From: Methylocystis sp. SC2
GTDB lineage: Bacteria > Pseudomonadota > Alphaproteobacteria > Rhizobiales > Beijerinckiaceae
NCBI RefSeq assembly: GCF_000304315.1
Contig: NC_018485.1
Coordinates: 528,501 to 592,500 of the forward strand
Direction of reading: 5' to 3'
Length of the DNA: 64,000 bases
Shown here piece by piece: positions 33,734-42,713 of this stretch. How positions within the stretch are numbered: position 1 is the stretch's first letter; every line of letters starts with the position of its first letter. The notes below the pieces were generated by a model. The model saw only the letters and a list, made by a program, of their open reading frames with translations, had not been told where the DNA came from and did not search any database. A program made the position numbers and the translations under genes.

Positions 33734-34597
33734 ATGGCGCATCCGCTCGACCATCTTCCGATTCTGCGCATGAATGGCGCCGGAAACGAAATTCTCATTC
33801 TCGATTTGCGCGGGAGCGACCACGAGCTTGCGCCGCAGGAAGCGCGCGCGATCGCCAATGCGCCGGGCCTGCGCTTCGATCAGCTGATGGCGCTCCACAG
33901 GCCGCGAAGACCCGGTGATGACGCCTTCCTGCGCATCTACAATGTCGATGGATCGCTCTCTTCCGCTTGCGGCAATGGAACCCGCTGCGTCGCCTATGTT
34001 TTGGCGCGCGAGGGCAAGGACGCGCTGCGTCTGGAGACCGACGCCGGCCTCATCGAAACGCGCCGTCAGGCCGATACGGTTTTCACCGTCGACATGGGCC
34101 GACCGCGGCTGGACTGGCGCGAGATACCGCTCGCCCACGCGGTGGAGGATACGCGCGAGGTCGCGCTCGACCCGCCGGTCGCGCGCGCGCCGGCGCGCTT
34201 TTGCGCGGTGAGCATGGGCAATCCCCATGCGGTGTTCTTCGTCGATGACGCGACGCTGGTCGATCTGGAGACGCTTGGCCCGCGCATCGAGCGCCATCCG
34301 CTCTTTCCCGAACGCGCCAATGTCTCCTTCGCGCAGATGCTTTCGCGCGACGATATATTGCTGCGCGTCTGGGAACGCGGAACCGGCGCCACCAAGGCCT
34401 GCGGCTCGGCCGCCTGCGCGACGCTCGTCGCGGCCGCCCGTGCAGGGCTCGGCGCGCGCGCGGCGCGTCTGCGCCTGCCCGGCGGCGATCTCCAGATCGA
34501 GTGGCGGGCGGACGATCATGTGCTCATGACAGGGCCGGTCGAATTCGAATTTGAAACCAGGCTCAATCCCCAGATCTTTCAGAGCGTCGTAGCGTGA
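33734..34597 (+). CDS. dapF: Diaminopimelate epimerase DapF
   Basis: Converts LL- to meso-diaminopimelate for lysine and peptidoglycan. 287 residues. Visible are the N-terminal [15 protein letters not shown], the first catalytic cysteine in [27 protein letters not shown], the [12 protein letters not shown] segment and the second cysteine in [12 protein letters not shown]. The stop overlaps the mtaB start as GTGA, so the two are coupled, a common arrangement in alphaproteobacteria. Confidence 0.96.
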   Translation: MAHPLDHLPILRMNGAGNEILILDLRGSDHELAPQEARAIANAPGLRFDQLMALHRPRRPGDDAFLRIYNVDGSLSSACGNGTRCVAYVLAREGKDALRLETDAGLIETRRQADTVFTVDMGRPRLDWREIPLAHAVEDTREVALDPPVARAPARFCAVSMGNPHAVFFVDDATLVDLETLGPRIERHPLFPERANVSFAQMLSRDDILLRVWERGTGATKACGSAACATLVAAARAGLGARAARLRLPGGDLQIEWRADDHVLMTGPVEFEFETRLNPQIFQSVVA

Positions 34598-35772
34598 ACG
34601 CGCCGATTCGCGACGCCGAGGCGGTGACCTTCGGCTGCCGGCTCAACGCCGTCGAGTCGCAGGCGCTCGCCAAAGCCCACGCCAGCGCGCGCGAGACGGT
34701 GATCGTCAACACCTGCGCCGTCACTGGCGAGGCCACGCGACAAGCGCGTCAGGCGATCCGCCGCTTGCATCGCGAGCGGCCCGAGGCCGAGATCATCGTC
34801 GCCGGCTGCGCGGCGCGGCTCGATCCTCCGGGTTTCGCGAATATCGAGGGGGTGACGCGGGTCCTCGCCGAACATGCGCCAAATCGCGCGCTTGCGAGCG
34901 TTGAGGGCACGCGCGGGCTGCTCGCCGTGCAGAACGGCTGCGATCATCGCTGCGCCTTCTGCATCATTCCCTTCGGACGCGGCGCGGCGCGCTCGGCGCC
35001 GCCAGGCGAGGTCGTCGCGCAGGCCGGCGCGCTTGTAACGGGCGGCAAGAAGGAGATCGTGCTGACGGGCGTCGATCTCACGAGCTACGGCGTCGACCTT
35101 GGCGAAGGTTGGACGCTCGGACGGCTCGTGCGCCTGCTGCTGCGCGAACTTCCAGAACTTGAACGGCTACGTCTCTCGTCGGTCGATTGCATTGAAGTCG
35201 ATGCGGATCTCGTCGAGGCTTTCGCGGAAGATTCGAGGCTTTGCCCGCATCTCCATCTGTCGCTGCAGTCCGGCGACGATCTGATCTTGAAGCGCATGAA
35301 GCGCCGCCATTCGCGACGGAGCGCCATCGAGGTCTGCCGCGCGCTGCGCAAGCGGCGGCCCGACATCATCTTTGGCGCCGACTTCATCGTCGGCTTTCCG
35401 ACCGAGACCGAAGCGATGTTCGACGCCACGCTCGACATCGTCGACGCCTGCGGCCTCACCCATCTTCATGTCTTTCCCTTCTCGCCACGTCCGGGAACGC
35501 CGGCGGCGCGCATGCCGCAAATCGCGCCGCAGATCGCCAAAGAGCGCGCGGCGCGCCTGCGTGAAAAAGGCGACATAGCGCTGCGCCGCCATCTCGATGC
35601 GCAGATCGGCAGGACCTTGCAGCTCTTGAGCGAGCGCGGCGGAATGGGCCGCGCCGCCGATTTCACCCTCGCGCATACGCCTGGCGTCGACGCGAGTCTG
35701 ATGATCGAGGCGCTCTGCACGGGCCACGATGGGCGGGCGTTGACGACGCGCCCTACGGCGCTCGATAGGTGA
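34594..35772 (+). CDS. mtaB: tRNA t6A37 methylthiotransferase MtaB
   Basis: Radical-SAM enzyme that turns t6A37 into ms2t6A37. 392 residues from a GTG start that overlaps dapF. The N-terminal UPF0004 domain has cysteines in [16 protein letters not shown] and VAGCAAR for the second Fe-S cluster. The radical SAM motif is CDHRCAFC, and [20 protein letters not shown] and [13 protein letters not shown] follow. The TRAM domain at the C-terminus is short. Its last 20 bases overlap the end of the convergent sorbosone-dehydrogenase-like gene. Confidence 0.93.
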   Translation: MNAPIRDAEAVTFGCRLNAVESQALAKAHASARETVIVNTCAVTGEATRQARQAIRRLHRERPEAEIIVAGCAARLDPPGFANIEGVTRVLAEHAPNRALASVEGTRGLLAVQNGCDHRCAFCIIPFGRGAARSAPPGEVVAQAGALVTGGKKEIVLTGVDLTSYGVDLGEGWTLGRLVRLLLRELPELERLRLSSVDCIEVDADLVEAFAEDSRLCPHLHLSLQSGDDLILKRMKRRHSRRSAIEVCRALRKRRPDIIFGADFIVGFPTETEAMFDATLDIVDACGLTHLHVFPFSPRPGTPAARMPQIAPQIAKERAARLREKGDIALRRHLDAQIGRTLQLLSERGGMGRAADFTLAHTPGVDASLMIEALCTGHDGRALTTRPTALDR

Positions 35773-36922
35773 TCCGATAAATGGCGCCGTTCTGATCGTC
35801 GGTGACGAGAAGCGATCCGTCCGCAAGTTCCGCAACGTCAACCGGCCTGCCGAGATAGGATTCGGAGCCGACGTTCCAGCCTTCGGCGAATGGCGCGCTC
35901 GCGGTCGTTCCGGCGCGCGTGACCATCACGCGCGCGCCGATCGGCATGCTCCGGTCCCACGATCCGTGCTGCGCGTAAAACATCGCGCCCCGATATTCCT
36001 TCGGAAACATGTCGCCGCGGTAAAACATCATGCCAAGATCGGCGGCGTGCGGCGCGGTCTCCACGACAGGGAAGACGACGTCTTTCGGCGGCTCGGCGCG
36101 CGCATATTCATTGGTGCGCACATGACCGCCGCCATACCAGGGGAAGCCGAAGTTCAATCCTGCCCGGTCGGCGCGATTGATTTCGCCAGGCGGGCGATCG
36201 TCGCCCATGGAGTCGACCTGATTGTCGGTGAACCAGAGCGATCCGTCCGTGTCGAAGGCCATGCCGACGGAATTGCGGACGCCGGTCGCGAAGACTTCGC
36301 GCTGCGATCCGTCGCGATTCATCCGAATGACGCCGCCGATTCCCGTTTTCTCGTAAAGCGCGAGCTTGTCTCGCGGCGCGACATTGTTCGGCTGGCCAAG
36401 AGAAATGTAGAGCTTGTCGTCAGGTCCGACGCGGCAGACCCGCGACGCGTGGCCGCGACTCTCCTCGCTGCGCGGAATGAGGTCGCCCGCCTTCACCACG
36501 ACCGTGGCGTGCGCCGCCGCGTCGCGCCAGTTTTTCTCGGCGTCGTCGAAACGAGTGACCCGATTGCGCTCGACGAGAAAGAGCGCGCCGTCCTTTGAAA
36601 AACACAGGCCGTGAGGCATCGTGAATGTCATCGACGGCGCGAATCGCTCGACCGACGCGGCCTTGCTCTCGCCGGGCGTGATCACAAAGGCGTGCGTTTC
36701 CGCCGTGCCGACAAAGATCGCGCGTCCTTCTCTGCCGACGGCGAGCGTGCGCGCCTCGGGAACGAGCGCATAAAGCGCAATCGAAAAGCCCGGAGGCAGC
36801 TTGATGCGCGTCAGGGTGGATTCGATCTCCGCGCCCCTACGGTGCTGAGCAACCGGCTGAGCGGCGGCGACGCCCTCGCCGAAAGTGCAGAAGAGCAGAA
36901 GTGCGGCGGCTCCCACGCGCAT
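35753..36922 (-). CDS. Exported sorbosone dehydrogenase-like beta-propeller
   Basis: A 389-residue periplasmic protein of the same family as the gene at 5330, but with a cleavable signal peptide (MRVGAAALLLFCTFGEGVAAAQ) and no lipobox. Motifs include LPPGFSIALYALVPEARTLAVG, MPHGLCFSKDGALFLVERNRV, GVRNSVGMAFDTDGSLWFTDNQVDSMGDDRPPGEIN and YAQHGSWDRSMPIGARVMV. Substrate unknown. The ATG at 36922 has GGAAAGG upstream; an upstream in-frame start would bury the signal peptide. Confidence 0.85.
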   Translation of the reverse strand: MRVGAAALLLFCTFGEGVAAAQPVAQHRRGAEIESTLTRIKLPPGFSIALYALVPEARTLAVGREGRAIFVGTAETHAFVITPGESKAASVERFAPSMTFTMPHGLCFSKDGALFLVERNRVTRFDDAEKNWRDAAAHATVVVKAGDLIPRSEESRGHASRVCRVGPDDKLYISLGQPNNVAPRDKLALYEKTGIGGVIRMNRDGSQREVFATGVRNSVGMAFDTDGSLWFTDNQVDSMGDDRPPGEINRADRAGLNFGFPWYGGGHVRTNEYARAEPPKDVVFPVVETAPHAADLGMMFYRGDMFPKEYRGAMFYAQHGSWDRSMPIGARVMVTRAGTTASAPFAEGWNVGSESYLGRPVDVAELADGSLLVTDDQNGAIYRITYRAP

Positions 36923-37023
36923 TTCGCAGACCTTTCCGATAATCTTTCGACGCCATATAGGCCGCAAAAAGGGCGGGGCCAGTTAAGGCTCCGCCCTGCC
37001 GCGGGTTCCCACTTCGGTCAACG

Positions 37024-37428
37024 TCACATCGAGGTCGACTGGTCTCTCGACGCCGTCGACGTCGCCGTGTCTTCCCAATACGGGGAAGACCCGTAGTTCT
37101 TGTGCAGCCTGGTTTCCCAGTCGCGGTCGCTCCAATTCTCGTCGCCCGCATATTCGGGAGCATTCTGCAGCTGCTCTTCGGTCACGTTTGCGATATACCC
37201 GCCGAGGTTGGTGTCGTAACGGAACGCCTTCCAGGGCAAGGGATGCTCGCCTTCGCCGATGCCCAGAAAGCCGCCGAACGTCATGATTGCATACCGAACC
37301 ACACCGGAGACGCGATCGATCATCAGGTGATCAATTTCGCCAATCTTGTTGCCGGCCGCGTCATACACATCCGTGCCTTCGACCTTATCGCTGGAGATAA
37401 GGTTGGCGTTTGGCTGTGCCATGCCCAT
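37024..37428 (-). CDS. PRC-barrel domain protein
   Basis: A 134-residue protein. The PRC-barrel covers residues ~8-80 (LISSDKVEGTDVYDAAGNKIGEIDHLMIDRVSGVVRYAIMTFGGFLGIGEGEHPLPWKAF). A tail rich in Asn, Trp and Ser follows. In Hyphomicrobiales such proteins are often stress-induced. The ATG at 37428 is fixed by AGGAGG. A candidate EcfG promoter lies about 65-90 bases upstream. Divergent from the TerC gene. Confidence 0.88.
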   Translation of the reverse strand: MGMAQPNANLISSDKVEGTDVYDAAGNKIGEIDHLMIDRVSGVVRYAIMTFGGFLGIGEGEHPLPWKAFRYDTNLGGYIANVTEEQLQNAPEYAGDENWSDRDWETRLHKNYGSSPYWEDTATSTASRDQSTSM

Positions 37429-37493
37429 AGTAACCTCCTGCAGCGCGCGCTTAACCGACGCCATTGTCGAACTCGCCGCGCCTTTCCCAAAAC

Positions 37494-37519
37494 AACACAG
37501 GGGTGAAGCCCGTTGTTCC
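37494..37519 (-). promoter_or_regulatory. Candidate EcfG (general stress) promoter for the PRC-barrel gene
   Basis: On the minus strand GGAAC (37519-37515) is followed after 17 bases by TGTT (37497-37494). This is close to the alphaproteobacterial EcfG consensus GGAAC-N16/17-cGTT. It would give a leader of roughly 60 bases before the ATG. Confidence 0.45.
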
Positions 37520-37685
37520 GAATGAAAAAGAAAAAACGGCGGCTGCATAAGCTTAGCGACGTCTTCCTTCTTCGATAAAATGCCGCTAATGCAGGTGCGT
37601 GATGCGCCGGCGACGGCGCCGTCCTAGCGACTCCGCTCGTCGTCAATCGCGGCAATGGGCTTCGCCCGGCAGGTAAGACGCACGC

Positions 37686-38384
37686 ATGTCTCCGGAATTC
37701 AGCCTTGGCTGGGAAATCTTCGAGATCATCTGGATCAACCTGCTGCTCTCGGGCGACAATGCAATTTTGATCGCGCTTGCGTGCCGGCAACTGCCGGTGC
37801 GTCAGCGGCGCTGGGGCGTTTTTCTGGGCGCGCTTGGCGGCGTCATTCTGCGCATCGCTTTCACGCTCGTCGTCGTCGAGCTTATGGCGATTCCCTATCT
37901 GAAAATTGTCGGCGCCATTCTGCTGCTCATCGTCGCCGTGAAACTGCTGATCGACGAAGCCGAGCATTCTGACGTCAAGGCCAAACCCAACCTTTGGAGC
38001 GCGGTCGGCGCAATCATTATGGCGGACGCCGTGATGTCGCTCGACAATGTGATCGCCATCGCGGCGGCGGCGCATGGCTCGACCAATCTCATCGTTTTCG
38101 GACTACTCGTTTCGGTGCCGATCGTGATGTTCGGCGCGGGCGCGCTGCTGAAGGTGCTGGAGAGATTTCCGGCGCTGGTCTGGGCGGGCGCAGGCCTTCT
38201 CGGCTGGGTCGCTGGCGACATGGCGGGCGCCGATCCGGCCCTGCCCACCTTCGTGCATGTTTCGAACCACGGCGCGCTCGAACTTGGACTTTCGATCGCC
38301 GGCTGCGTCCTAGTGCTGGCCGTCTCCTTGGCGATTGCGATTTACCGGCAGTGGCGCGAGGACCAGCGCGTCTCGCGAGACTAA
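37686..38384 (+). CDS. TerC family integral membrane protein (YjbE type)
   Basis: A 232-residue protein with seven membrane helices and the TerC signature acidic residues: WINLLLSGDNAILIALAC in helix 1-2 and IIMADAVMSLDNVIAIAAAAHG in helix 5. Family members export manganese or supply metal to secreted enzymes. I looked for a yybP-ykoY manganese riboswitch upstream and saw none. Divergent from the PRC-barrel gene. Confidence 0.92.
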   Translation: MSPEFSLGWEIFEIIWINLLLSGDNAILIALACRQLPVRQRRWGVFLGALGGVILRIAFTLVVVELMAIPYLKIVGAILLLIVAVKLLIDEAEHSDVKAKPNLWSAVGAIIMADAVMSLDNVIAIAAAAHGSTNLIVFGLLVSVPIVMFGAGALLKVLERFPALVWAGAGLLGWVAGDMAGADPALPTFVHVSNHGALELGLSIAGCVLVLAVSLAIAIYRQWREDQRVSRD

Positions 38385-38447
38385 AGCGCGTCCCGATCAT
38401 GTTGGAACAGATTTTCAGCGATAGCGTCCGTCAGTTTTTTCGGAACG

Positions 38448-39323
38448 CTAGCCGCGCGCCATGCCCTGTTTGGCGAGGGGCTGCTGCGGATCGAGCGTGA
38501 GCGCGCGCTGAAAGGATTCGCGCGCCTTGGAGCGGTTGCCGCTCTTGTCGTAAGCGACGCCGAGCCAGGCCCACGCGAGCGCGCTCTTGCTGTCGACGTT
38601 GAGCGCGGCGTTGAAATCCTCGACCGCCTTGTCATATTTGCCGAGCGTGACCAGGCTTTCGCCGCGCGCCAGGTAGGGGGCCGCCGCAAAGGGATCGCGG
38701 TCGATGGCGTTATCGAAATCAGTCACGGCGCGCGCATCATCGCCGCGTTTCTGATGGATGAGCCCGCGCGCATGAAACGCCTGCGCGCTTTCGGGATTGA
38801 GGCGAATGGCCTGGTCGAGATCGGCAAGCGCCTGATCGAGGTTGCCCTGGGCGCGCAGCAGGTTGGCGCGGCCGACGTAAGCCGGCGCATGTTTGGGATT
38901 GACCTCGATCGCCCGGTCGAAGTCGGCGCGGGCGGCGTCGCTCTGGCCCATTTGGCGGAGCGCGAGCGCACGATTGGTGTAGGCCGCCGAATTATTCGGC
39001 TCGAGCTTGATGGCCTGCGTGAAGTCGGCGACCGCCTCCTGGAACCGCCCGACCCGAGCGTAAGCGACGCCGCGGGTGTCGTACGCCTCGGCGCTCGACG
39101 GATTGCGCCGAATCACTTCGGTGAGCGAATTAATGTTGACGGAGGCGGAGTTCGGGTCGGTGTCGGCGATCTCGGCGATGCCGCGTCCCGGCGGCCGGAT
39201 GCCGCTTGCGGTTTCGCAGCCGGCCAAAGCAATGATGGCGAGCGCCGCTGCGCCGCGCGTTAGGGCCTGACCAGATCGGAGCGAAGCTTGGCGACGCGAC
39301 GTCGCCGCACGGCAAAAGCCCAT
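38448..39323 (-). CDS. TPR-repeat lipoprotein
   Basis: A 291-residue predicted lipoprotein. The signal segment ends ALAIIALAGC (lipobox). From residue ~60 about six TPR units follow, for example AEAYDTRGVAYARVGRFQEAVADFTQAIKLEP and AQAFHARGLIHQKRGDDARAVTDFDNAIDRDP. It is a periplasmic scaffold resembling NlpI/PilF-like proteins, and the partner is unknown. The exact start is uncertain; a shorter one would still include the lipobox. Confidence 0.85.
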   Translation of the reverse strand: MGFCRAATSRRQASLRSGQALTRGAAALAIIALAGCETASGIRPPGRGIAEIADTDPNSASVNINSLTEVIRRNPSSAEAYDTRGVAYARVGRFQEAVADFTQAIKLEPNNSAAYTNRALALRQMGQSDAARADFDRAIEVNPKHAPAYVGRANLLRAQGNLDQALADLDQAIRLNPESAQAFHARGLIHQKRGDDARAVTDFDNAIDRDPFAAAPYLARGESLVTLGKYDKAVEDFNAALNVDSKSALAWAWLGVAYDKSGNRSKARESFQRALTLDPQQPLAKQGMARG

Positions 39324-39431
39324 GCCTTCAGATCCTTCCCAGCCGCAATGCGTCTTCCCCGTCTATCATCTATGCGCAGTTTTTTAAAAAAGCGCTTGCA
39401 ATCCGGCGAGAATTCGACGGCTCTAGCCGGA

Positions 39432-39668
39432 TCAGCGTGCGCCGATCGGCTTCGCCTTCACCGGCAGCAGGCCTTCGCGCTGGAGCTTCTTGCGGGCCAG
39501 CTTGCGGGCGCGACGGACCGCCTCGGCCTTCTCGCGCGCGCGCTTCTCGGACGGCTTTTCATAGTGACCGCGCAGTTTCATTTCGCGGAAGATGCCCTCG
39601 CGTTGCATCTTCTTTTTCAGAGCCTTGAGCGCCTGATCGACATTGTTGTCGCGAACGAGAACTTGCAC
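39432..39668 (-). CDS. rpsU: 30S ribosomal protein S21
   Basis: A 78-residue basic ribosomal protein: [43 protein letters not shown] and a long basic tail typical of alphaproteobacteria. The start is the GTG at 39668, which begins the conserved sequence, with AGGATGG upstream. The larger open frame continuing upstream is not conserved. Confidence 0.96.
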   Translation of the reverse strand: MQVLVRDNNVDQALKALKKKMQREGIFREMKLRGHYEKPSEKRAREKAEAVRRARKLARKKLQREGLLPVKAKPIGAR

Positions 39669-39905
39669 GTATCCATCCTGTGTTTTGGACCCGCCGCGAC
39701 GGCTCCGTCGTTGAGCGGCCTTAATAGGGAATAGGTCTCCGGGCGCTGACGGAGCGCCTGACCCGTGCGGCAGGGGATAACAGAATCGCCTTCCCCTGTC
39801 CACGGCCGATTGGCGCGAAGCCGCCTCAACCTATACTTAACGCGGCTCTCACCGGCGCCTATCTATCGCGCCGGCGAGGCGCATGACTGCTTGTTCAATC
39901 CCAGC

Positions 39906-39918
39906 GTTATAATATAAC
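39906..39918. promoter_or_regulatory. Zur-like box at the zinc uptake operon promoter
   Basis: A dyad GTTATA and TATAAC around one central base, matching the core of proteobacterial Zur boxes, with a further ACATCG on the right. A perfect TATAAT (39908-39913) lies within it, so Zur binding would block the -10 element. It is 8 bases before the first ATG of the operon. Confidence 0.65.
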
Positions 39919-39925
39919 ATCGGTT

Positions 39926-40102
39926 ATGTTCGACATGACGACGCAAGAACGCGCCCTGCCCCAGCATGTGCGCGCCGGCGCAGCCGCTGGCGCTCGACAG
40001 GCGCGGCTCACAGCTCTCGGAGCTTCCGCCGGCGCCCGGATCATCGTCGCCGCGCTGCTTCTCGCGGCCTTGTGGGCAGGCGCCTATTGGGCGCTGCATT
40101 GA
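39926..40102 (+). CDS. Small single-helix membrane protein at the head of the zinc operon
   Basis: A 58-residue ORF, MFDMTTQERALPQHVRAGAA..., with a basic N-terminal half and one C-terminal helix (residues ~38-56, IIVAALLLAALWAGAYWAL). Its stop TGA overlaps a TTG that is the likely start of znuC, which argues it is translated. A second ATG at 39935 is possible. If transcription starts just after the TATAAT, the message is nearly leaderless. Function unknown; it may be an accessory subunit of the importer. Confidence 0.55.
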   Translation: MFDMTTQERALPQHVRAGAAAGARQARLTALGASAGARIIVAALLLAALWAGAYWALH

Positions 40103-40884
40103 GCGCGGCCGCCCATGCGCCGGCGATCCGGCTCGTCAATCTCACCCTCGGCTATGATCGTCGCCCCGCGGTTCATCACCTTGACGGCGAAATCGCCCCC
40201 GGAGAAGGACTCGCCGTCTGCGGCCCGAACGGCGCCGGCAAGTCGACGCTGCTCAAGGCGCTCGCCGGGCTGCTGACGCCGCTTGGCGGAGACATTCATT
40301 TCGGCGGCCTGTCGCCGCGCGCCGTCGCCTATTTGCCGCAGGTCGTCGACATTGACCGCGCTTTCCCGATCAATGTGCGCGATTTCGTGGCCATGGGCGC
40401 TCTGGCGCGCGTCGGTCTTTTCGGGGCGCTGAACGCGGCCGAGCAGGTTCGGGTGGGCGCGGCGATCGAAACGGTCGGACTCGTCGGCTTCGAATCGCGA
40501 ACGCTCGAAACCCTCTCCGGCGGACAGATGCAGCGGGCGCTGTTCGCCCGGCTGATCGTCCAGGACCAGCCGGTCATTCTTCTCGACGAGCCTTTCGGCG
40601 CGATCGACGCAGCGACGATCGACGATCTCTTGGCCTTGATCGCGCGATGGCGCGCCGAAGGGCGCACCGTCGTCGCCGTTCTTCACGAACTGGACATCGT
40701 CCGCCGCGCCTTCCCGCGCACGCTGCTGCTTGCCCGCGAATGCATTTTTTGGGGCGACACGCGCGACGCGCTTTGCGAAAAGAATCTCGTCCGCGCGCGC
40801 GCCATGTCGGAGGCCTTCGACGAGCGCGCGCGCGAATGTCTTCGCGATGAGTTTGACGCCCAAGATCGCCTGCATGTTCACTGA
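40099..40884 (+). CDS. znuC: Zinc (metal) ABC transporter ATP-binding protein ZnuC
   Basis: A 261-residue ABC ATPase: Walker A GPNGAGKST, Q-loop VAYLPQVVDID, signature LSGGQMQRALFARL, Walker B PVILLDEPFGAIDAAT and switch HELD. It belongs to the cluster of manganese/zinc importers. I place the start at TTG 40099, overlapping the small ORF's stop. A GTG at 40072 is an alternative. The zinc assignment rests on the Zur-like box and the GTPase downstream. Confidence 0.88.
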   Translation: MSAAAHAPAIRLVNLTLGYDRRPAVHHLDGEIAPGEGLAVCGPNGAGKSTLLKALAGLLTPLGGDIHFGGLSPRAVAYLPQVVDIDRAFPINVRDFVAMGALARVGLFGALNAAEQVRVGAAIETVGLVGFESRTLETLSGGQMQRALFARLIVQDQPVILLDEPFGAIDAATIDDLLALIARWRAEGRTVVAVLHELDIVRRAFPRTLLLARECIFWGDTRDALCEKNLVRARAMSEAFDERARECLRDEFDAQDRLHVH

Positions 40885-41743
40885 CGTCTTCGTCACGCCA
40901 TTCGCCGATTACGAATTCATGCGACGGGCGCTTGTCGGCTCCCTGGCGCTCGCGCTTTCAGGCGCGCCGCTCGGCGTCTTCCTGATCCTTCGGCGCATGT
41001 CGCTGGCCGGCGACGCGCTGTCCCATGCAATTCTTCCCGGAGCCGCCGTCGGCTATCTCGTCGCCGGCCTGTCATTGCCGGCGATGACCTTCGGCGGCCT
41101 CTTCGCCGGGCTCGTCGTCGCGCTCGCCGCCGGCGCGGCCTCGCGATTTACGACGCTGCGCGAGGACGCGTCGCTCGCGGCCTTCTATCTCGTCTCGCTG
41201 GCGCTGGGCGTGACGCTCGTATCGCTGCGCGGTTCAAACGTCGATCTGCTCCACGTGCTCTTCGGCTCGGTCGTCGGACTTGACGACGCGGCGCTTCTGC
41301 TGCTTGTCGGCGTCTCGACCGTCACGCTCATTCTGCTGGCGGTTTTCTACCGAGCGCTGGTGTTGGATACGCTCGATCCTCTGTTCTTGCGGCAGACGAG
41401 CGCCTTCGGCGAATTCACGCCCTTCCTCTTCCTCGCCCTGGTGGTGCTCAATCTCGTCGCGGGCTTTCATGCGCTGGGCACGCTGATGGCCGTCGGCGTG
41501 ATGATGCTTCCCGCCGCGGCGGCGCGGTTGTGGACGCGCGATCTCGCCATAGCCCTGCCCCTTGCCGCGGCGATCGGCGCCCTCTGCTGTTACGGCGGTC
41601 TCGTCTTCTCCAACGAGACCAGCGCGCCGACCGGACCCGCCATCATTCTCGCCGCGGGCGTCGTCTATTTCTTGTCGATGATCTTTGGCCGCGCCGGCGG
41701 CGTGCTGCGGTTAAAAAGGCCGCGCCGGCATCTCGAAGGATAG
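40874..41743 (+). CDS. znuB: Zinc (metal) ABC transporter permease ZnuB
   Basis: A 289-residue permease of the ABC-3 family with eight or nine helices: FMRRALVGSLALALSGAPLGVFLILRRMSLAGDALSHAILPGAAVGYLVAG is the family's N-terminus, and ALGTLMAVGVMMLPAAAARLWTRDL is the coupling region. The ATG at 40874 overlaps the end of znuC by 11 bases; an ATG at 40847 would add nine residues. Confidence 0.9.
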   Translation: MFTDVFVTPFADYEFMRRALVGSLALALSGAPLGVFLILRRMSLAGDALSHAILPGAAVGYLVAGLSLPAMTFGGLFAGLVVALAAGAASRFTTLREDASLAAFYLVSLALGVTLVSLRGSNVDLLHVLFGSVVGLDDAALLLLVGVSTVTLILLAVFYRALVLDTLDPLFLRQTSAFGEFTPFLFLALVVLNLVAGFHALGTLMAVGVMMLPAAAARLWTRDLAIALPLAAAIGALCCYGGLVFSNETSAPTGPAIILAAGVVYFLSMIFGRAGGVLRLKRPRRHLEG

Positions 41744-41747
41744 AACG

Positions 41748-42623
41748 ATGCTTACACGCCGCAGCGCGCTCGCGCTTTCATTCGCCGCATGCGTCGCGCC
41801 CGCGATGGCGCAAGGGCAGAAAATTCCCGTCGTCGCCAGCTTTTCGATTATCGGCGATCTTGTGCGGCAGGTCGGCGGCGACCGGGTTTCCGTCGCCACC
41901 ATCGTCGGTCCCGACGGCGACGCCCATGTCTACCAGCCCAGCCCGGCCGACGGCCGCAGCATCGCGCAAGCCCGGTTGATTTTCGTCAACGGGCTCGGAT
42001 TTGAAGGCTGGCTCGACCGTCTCGTCACCGCCGCCAAAAGCAAGGGCGAAGTGTTCACCTTGGGCAAAGGCGTCACTGCGCGAAAGGACGAAGAGGGGCA
42101 GGATCCGCACGCTTGGCAGGACGTCGCCAACGCCAAAGTTTACGTCGAGGCCATCCAGCAAGCGCTGACGGCCGTCGATCCTGAGGGCGCAAAGACCTAT
42201 AAGGCCAACGCCGACGCCTATATCGCCAAGCTCGACGCGCTGGACGCAGAGATCCAGCAGGCGATCGCCGCGATTCCCCAGGAGCGTCGCCGCGTCGTCT
42301 CGACTCATGACGCCTTCGGCTATTTCGCCGCCCGTTACGGGGTCGAGTTCATCGCGCCGCAAGGGGTTTCGACCGAAGCGGACGTCAGCGCCCGCGACGT
42401 CGCCAAGATCATCGACGCAGTCAAAATGCATAAGGTCTCGGCGGTCTTCATCGAGAATATCGCCGATCCGCGCCTCGCCAAGAGGATCGCCAGCGAGACC
42501 GGCGCCCGGATGGGCGGCGTGCTCTATTCCGATGCGCTGTCCGACTCGAAGGGCGATGGCGCGACCTATATCGACATGATGCGCCACAATGTAAGACAAT
42601 TGACCAAAGCCTTAGCGCCGTGA
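41748..42623 (+). CDS. znuA: Zinc/manganese ABC transporter substrate-binding protein
   Basis: A 291-residue periplasmic binding protein, cluster A-I. Signal peptide MLTRRSALALSFAACVAPAMA. Metal ligands visible are His in DAHVYQPSPAD, His in DPHAWQDVANAKVY, and His in VSTHDAFGYFAARYG, with an acidic ligand in LYSDALSD. The His-rich loop typical of ZnuA is absent, so it is closer to AztC/manganese-type proteins. The gene order ATPase-permease-binding protein is also unlike the usual divergent znuA. Zinc is favoured by context; manganese cannot be excluded. Confidence 0.87.
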   Translation: MLTRRSALALSFAACVAPAMAQGQKIPVVASFSIIGDLVRQVGGDRVSVATIVGPDGDAHVYQPSPADGRSIAQARLIFVNGLGFEGWLDRLVTAAKSKGEVFTLGKGVTARKDEEGQDPHAWQDVANAKVYVEAIQQALTAVDPEGAKTYKANADAYIAKLDALDAEIQQAIAAIPQERRRVVSTHDAFGYFAARYGVEFIAPQGVSTEADVSARDVAKIIDAVKMHKVSAVFIENIADPRLAKRIASETGARMGGVLYSDALSDSKGDGATYIDMMRHNVRQLTKALAP

Positions 42624-42626
42624 GTG

Positions 42627-42685
42627 CGGCAGTCGGCAGTGGCCAGTAGGCGATCGGAGTTCCGACTGCCCAATGCCGACTGCCG
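42627..42685. repeat. Inverted repeat between znuA and the COG0523 gene
   Basis: Perfect 12-base arms CGGCAGTCGGCA (42627-42638) and TGCCGACTGCCG (42674-42685) enclose 35 bases. It starts four bases after the znuA stop. It may be a REP-like element or may lower transcription into the GTPase gene. Confidence 0.6.
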
Positions 42686-42713
42686 ACCGCCCGGCTTCTC
42701 CGCAGGAGAAAAA

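Noticed and set aside
37560..37685. Possible manganese riboswitch before the TerC-family gene
   Set aside because: The spacer lacks the conserved yybP-ykoY core sequences.
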